Shown: in pieces, positions 6,901 through 8,397 of the stretch | How positions within the stretch are numbered: the first letter of the stretch is position 1 | Layout: the number at the start of each line of letters is the position of its first letter | Assembly: GCA_026399445.1 (NCBI GenBank) | Contig: JAPLRA010000464.1 | Span: forward strand, 1 to 8,397 | DNA length: 8,397 nt | Origin: Sulfuritalea sp. | GTDB lineage: Bacteria > Pseudomonadota > Gammaproteobacteria > Burkholderiales > Rhodocyclaceae | Reading direction: 5' to 3' | The notes under the pieces: model-generated | What the model was told of the DNA's origin: nothing | Database searches by the model: none | The model's input: only the letters and a program-made list of their open reading frames with translations | Translations under genes and position numbers: made by a program

Positions 6901-6929
6901 AATCTGACAAGAAGCTGCAAGACGAGTGA
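3921..6929 (+). CDS. infB: Translation initiation factor IF-2 fused in frame to ribosome-binding factor A
   Basis: One uninterrupted 1002-residue frame. ATG 3921 is chosen because GAGAGG (3909-3914) precedes it and MALMTVSQFATELKMP matches a normal IF2 N terminus; the upstream GTG lies inside nusA. IF2 is the GTPase that recruits fMet-tRNA to the 30S subunit and promotes subunit joining. An IF2_N domain spans about 1-55 and a Val/Pro-rich linker 108-161. A charged Ala/Glu/Lys helix spans about 165-240, and a second IF2_N domain about 317-366. The G domain has GHVDHGKT (403-410), DTPGH (449-453), TKID (503-506, Thr where Asn is common) and SAK (539-541). Domain II, domain III and most of C2 follow. 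IF2 sequence ends at NFNDI (872-876), about 19 residues short of E. coli IF2, and RbfA begins at 877. The stop overlaps the truB start. The fusion could be real or an assembly error. Confidence 0.9.
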   Translation: MALMTVSQFATELKMPAPALLEQLTKAGVSKEASNDTLSEQDKTRLLDYLRKSHGEAAPKAKITLTRKQTSEIRASDSTGKARTIQVEVRKKRVFVKRDASELAAEAAAEVPVEVVAVEPVAVVAPEPVPVVEVAPPVVVVVAEVVAPVVEIPVVEAPVVKRASTTKSVIDPAQKALREAETQRQGKLSAIQAAEFKEKNDRETRARADAEARLAEQAALLAAAEAKKVKEAAAAAGVSGTIHKPAAKPEDGKAKPAKKDAWKDDAAKRRAIKTRGDAGTSGWRGSKGGGRHGRHGHAEDSPAQQPVEAIVREVHVPETISVADLAHKMTVKATEVIKTLMKMGSMVTINQVLDQETAMIVVEEMGHLAFAAKLDDPDAFLADEGEHKDVVQLPRAPVVTVMGHVDHGKTSLLDYIRKSRVAHGEAGGITQHIGAYHVETPRGMITFLDTPGHEAFTAMRARGAKATDLVILVVAADDGVMPQTKEAIHHAKAANVPLIVAVTKIDKPDANLERVKQELVAEGVVPEEYGGDSPFVGVSAKTGEGIDALLEQVLLQAEVLELMAPVDAPAKGLVIEARLDKGKGPVATILVLSGTLRRGDVLLVGAVFGRVRAMLDENGKSVDSAGPAIPVEIQGLTDVPAAGDEGMVLLDERKAREIALFRQGKFRDVKLAKQQAAKLETMFEQMAEGEVRTLPLIIKADVQGSQEALVQSLNKLSTGEVKVTIVHAGVGGISESDVNLAAASKAVVIGFNTRADVGARKAAESLGVDIRYYNIIYAAVDEVKAALSGMLAPEKKEVILGLVEIRQVFRISRIGAVAGCMVLSGLVKRNASVRLLRNNAVVHTGELDSLKRFKDDVREVREGFECGLSLKNFNDIGHGYARSDRVSEQIRRELADLLRFHLKDLRIAPKLTLVTLTAVEVTADYAHAKVFYTSLADPASNEMIDQGLKHSASFLRRELGRRIRIHHIPELHFIFDPSVQEGARLSKLIDEAVESDKKLQDE
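6549..6929 (+). other. rbfA: RbfA module of the InfB-RbfA fusion (no start codon of its own)
   Basis: Residues 877-1002 of the fused protein are an almost complete RbfA (about 126 residues), the cold-shock-associated factor that binds 30S precursors and helps 16S 5'-end processing. The opening GHGYARSDRVSEQIRRELAD and the late PELHFIFD (969-976) and SKLIDEA are characteristic. The helix-kink-helix position reads SAS (951-953), where RbfA proteins usually have Ala-X-Gly. No in-frame ATG, GTG or TTG lies at the junction. The nearest upstream is TTG 6522-6524, inside IF2 sequence; three ATGs nearby (6541, 6553, 6559) are all in the +1 frame. Unless initiation is internal or non-canonical, RbfA can be made only as part of the fusion. 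Normally rbfA is a separate gene between infB and truB, and its place here is as expected. Confidence 0.85.
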
Positions 6930-7852
6930 ACGCGCCGCGTCGCGAAGAAGGCCGACCCAAGCGTCGCCAGCTCGATGGCGTGCTGCTGTTGGACAAGCCG
7001 CTCGGGCTTTCATCGAATCACGCCCTGCAGGCGGCCCGGCGGCTTTTCAATGCCGAAAAGGCCGGACATACGGGGACGCTGGACCCCTTGGCTACCGGTC
7101 TGCTGCCTCTGTGTTTTGGTGAAGCGACGAAGTTTTCCGGCGAACTGCTCAACGCCGACAAGCGCTATGTCGCGACCGTGCAGCTCGGTGTCACCACCGC
7201 TACGGCAGATGCCGAAGGCGTCGTGCTGAAGACCTGTCCGGTAGCAGCCACCCGCTCTGATGTGAAGGCTGCGCTAGAGGCCTTCGTCGGCGAAATTGAA
7301 CAAGTGCCGCCGATGTATTCGGCATTGAAGCGCGACGGCAAGCCGCTCTACGAATACGCTCGTGCCGGTATCGAACTGGAACGGGCGCCGCGCCATGTCA
7401 GCATCCACGAGTTGCAGCTAGTCGAAGCGGACGATTGCCTCGCTGATGGTTTTATTTTCGAAGTTCGCTGCAGCAAAGGCACCTATGTGAGAACTTTGGC
7501 TGCCGACATCGGTGACCGCCTGGGCTGCGGAGCCCATCTGGCGGCCTTGCGTCGCACCGGCATTGGTGCCCTTGACATTGTTCAGGCCCATTCCATGGCG
7601 ACCCTTGAAGCGCTAACGGCCGAGGCTCGCGACACCTTGCTGTTGCCGCCTGATTCCCTCCTGACCGGTTTGGCCGAGGTCCGGCTGGATGCGGCCGATG
7701 CTACCCGGCTGCGGCATGGGCAGGCAGTGCGTTGGGCTGGCGAGGAGGGTGCCCGGTTGCGTGTTTATGACGCAGAACACCGCTTCATTGGCGTCTGCCG
7801 ACAGGTCGCCGACGGCTGGCTGCAAGCCCAGCGGCTGGTCGCCGGGGGTTGA
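6926..7852 (+). CDS. truB: tRNA pseudouridine(55) synthase TruB
   Basis: This encodes a 308-residue TruB, which isomerises U55 in the T loop of tRNAs and also acts as a tRNA folding chaperone. The signature GHTGTLDPLATGLLP (47-61) holds the catalytic aspartate D53. YSALKRDGKPLYEYAR (131-146) and SKGTYVRTLAADIGDRLG (183-200) are further family motifs, and the last 60 or so residues resemble the C-terminal PUA-like domain. GTG 6926 is the start: it overlaps the rbfA stop as GTGA (4-nt overlap), giving MNAPRREEGRPKRRQLDGVL, a basic N terminus just before the first conserved strand. No separate ribosome binding site is needed if translation is coupled to the upstream frame. No intrinsic terminator is visible after the stop, so read-through into rpsO is possible. 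Confidence 0.96.
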   Translation: MNAPRREEGRPKRRQLDGVLLLDKPLGLSSNHALQAARRLFNAEKAGHTGTLDPLATGLLPLCFGEATKFSGELLNADKRYVATVQLGVTTATADAEGVVLKTCPVAATRSDVKAALEAFVGEIEQVPPMYSALKRDGKPLYEYARAGIELERAPRHVSIHELQLVEADDCLADGFIFEVRCSKGTYVRTLAADIGDRLGCGAHLAALRRTGIGALDIVQAHSMATLEALTAEARDTLLLPPDSLLTGLAEVRLDAADATRLRHGQAVRWAGEEGARLRVYDAEHRFIGVCRQVADGWLQAQRLVAGG

Positions 7853-7874
7853 GCAACGAAATAGCTGTTAATGC

Positions 7875-7904
7875 TTGATTTGAACACACCCGAAACGCTA
7901 TAAT
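7875..7904 (+). promoter_or_regulatory. Sigma70 promoter for rpsO
   Basis: TTGATT (7875-7880) and a perfect TATAAT (7899-7904) are separated by 18 nt in the 101-nt gap between truB and rpsO. Transcription would start near 7911, leaving a leader of about 43 nt before the rpsO ATG. A dedicated promoter for rpsO fits the arrangement known in E. coli, where S15 also represses its own mRNA. I cannot identify a specific S15-binding fold in this short leader. Confidence 0.72.
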
Positions 7905-7953
7905 CCATGGTTCTCCAAGAGCCCAACATCACAGGATCAGCAAGGAAACCACA

Positions 7954-8223
7954 ATGGCAATTTCAACTACCGACAAAGCCAAGATCGTCACCGACTACCA
8001 GCGTGCCCAGGGTGACACCGGATCTCCCGAAGTTCAGGTGGCGCTGCTTACCGCGCGCATCAACGATCTGACGGATCATTTCAAGGCACATACCAAGGAT
8101 CACCACTCGCGTCGCGGCCTGCTCAAGATGGTCAGCCAGCGTCGCACGATGCTGGATTACCTCAAGCGCAAGAACGTAGACGGCTATCGATCGCTGATCG
8201 AGCGTCTCGGCCTGCGCAAGTAG
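7954..8223 (+). CDS. rpsO: 30S ribosomal protein S15
   Basis: This encodes an 89-residue S15, the standard length. S15 is a primary binder of the central domain of 16S rRNA, needed for the platform of the 30S subunit, and takes part in an intersubunit bridge. The conserved stretch GDTGSPEVQVALLTARINDL (20-39), the helix-loop HTKDHHSRRGLLKMVSQRR (46-64) and the C-terminal YRSLIERLGLRK (78-89) are all intact. ATG 7954 has AAGGAA (7942-7947) 6 nt upstream. It has its own promoter and is followed by a strong intrinsic terminator before pnp, the usual neighbour. In other bacteria S15 autoregulates translation. Confidence 0.98.
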   Translation: MAISTTDKAKIVTDYQRAQGDTGSPEVQVALLTARINDLTDHFKAHTKDHHSRRGLLKMVSQRRTMLDYLKRKNVDGYRSLIERLGLRK

Positions 8224-8300
8224 TTTTCAACAAACGCCGGTCCGGGCTATCCCCAACGCGATGCGCTTTGCGCCAGATACTGCGCAGGCTTGCTAATCAG

Positions 8301-8333
8301 GCCGGCACAGCCATGAGGGCTGTGCCGGCTTTT
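8301..8333 (+). terminator. Intrinsic terminator between rpsO and pnp
   Basis: GCCGGCACAGCC (8301-8312) and GGCTGTGCCGGC (8318-8329) form a perfect 12-bp GC-rich stem with the 5-nt loop ATGAG, followed by TTTTAATTTTT. This is a textbook Rho-independent terminator for rpsO. It ends only about 10 nt before the pnp ribosome binding site, so it could also act as a partial terminator or as a structured element in a read-through rpsO-pnp mRNA. In E. coli this interval also carries an RNase III-processed stem-loop. Confidence 0.9.
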
Positions 8334-8356
8334 AATTTTTGTCGAAAGGAATTGTT

Positions 8357-8397
8357 GTGCTGAATCCGATCAAGAAGAGTTTTGCCTACGGTGACCA
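8357..8397 (+). CDS. pnp: Polyribonucleotide nucleotidyltransferase, N-terminal start (partial)
   Basis: GTG 8357 is preceded by GAAAGGA (8344-8350) at 6-nt spacing and begins MLNPIKKSFAYGD before the window ends. PNPases typically start with a similar short segment (hydrophobic residues, basic residues, then F-x-YG), and pnp follows rpsO in most proteobacteria. PNPase is a phosphorolytic 3'-5' exoribonuclease and a degradosome component. Only 13 full codons are visible, so the call rests on this short N terminus, the ribosome binding site and synteny. The first in-frame codon upstream is not a start, so GTG is the best choice. Confidence 0.8.
   Translation, partial: MLNPIKKSFAYGD

Noticed and set aside
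4578..7013. Very long open frame (811 codons) on the minus strand opposite infB-rbfA
   Set aside because: It lies entirely antisense to well-supported coding sequence. Its predicted product is rich in His, Arg, Asp and Leu with no recognisable domain, and GC-rich codon bias commonly leaves such antisense frames open.
8268..8297. Weak sigma70-like pnp promoter TTGCGC-18-GCTAAT
   Set aside because: It matches only 3 of 6 and 4 of 6 consensus positions and would start transcription within the terminator stem, so it is too weak to list as a feature.

Overview
The window is a conserved, housekeeping block of translation and chromosome-maintenance genes from a GC-rich proteobacterium. All genes are on the + strand. 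The gene order (scpA-scpB-rluB, then rimP-nusA-infB-rbfA-truB, then rpsO-pnp), the two acidic repeats at the NusA C terminus and the protein sequence style point to a betaproteobacterium. A Rhodocyclales-like or Sterolibacterium-like lineage is my best guess, but that is an impression and not a computed placement.

Layout. 1-149 is the 3' end of scpA. It overlaps scpB (133-855), which overlaps rluB (671-1798) by an unusually long 185 nt. A 149-nt intergenic region follows. It holds a tandem 11-bp repeat, a near-consensus sigma70 promoter, and an mRNA leader with a terminator-like hairpin and a possible 22-codon leader ORF. This promoter should drive rimP (1948-2409), nusA (2429-3910), a fused infB-rbfA reading frame (3921-6929) and truB (6926-7852), all tightly spaced. 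A second sigma70 promoter (7875-7904) serves rpsO (7954-8223). A strong intrinsic terminator (8301-8333) separates rpsO from the start of pnp (8357 to window end).

How the genes work together. ScpA and ScpB are the non-SMC subunits of the condensin-like complex. RluB and TruB make pseudouridines in 23S rRNA and tRNA. RimP and RbfA mature the 30S subunit. IF2 starts translation. NusA controls transcription elongation and antitermination. S15 is a primary 16S-binding protein, and PNPase degrades RNA. Together they form the classical nusA-infB operon plus its neighbours.

The most unusual feature is that infB and rbfA are one uninterrupted frame. The IF2 part stops at the NFNDI motif, about 19 residues short of the usual IF2 C terminus. 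It runs directly into an RbfA that lacks only its start codon. This is either a real in-frame deletion fusing two 30S-acting factors or an assembly or sequencing artefact. I see no mobile element, CRISPR array, tRNA or rRNA gene in the window, and nothing that looks like a wholly new multi-gene system.
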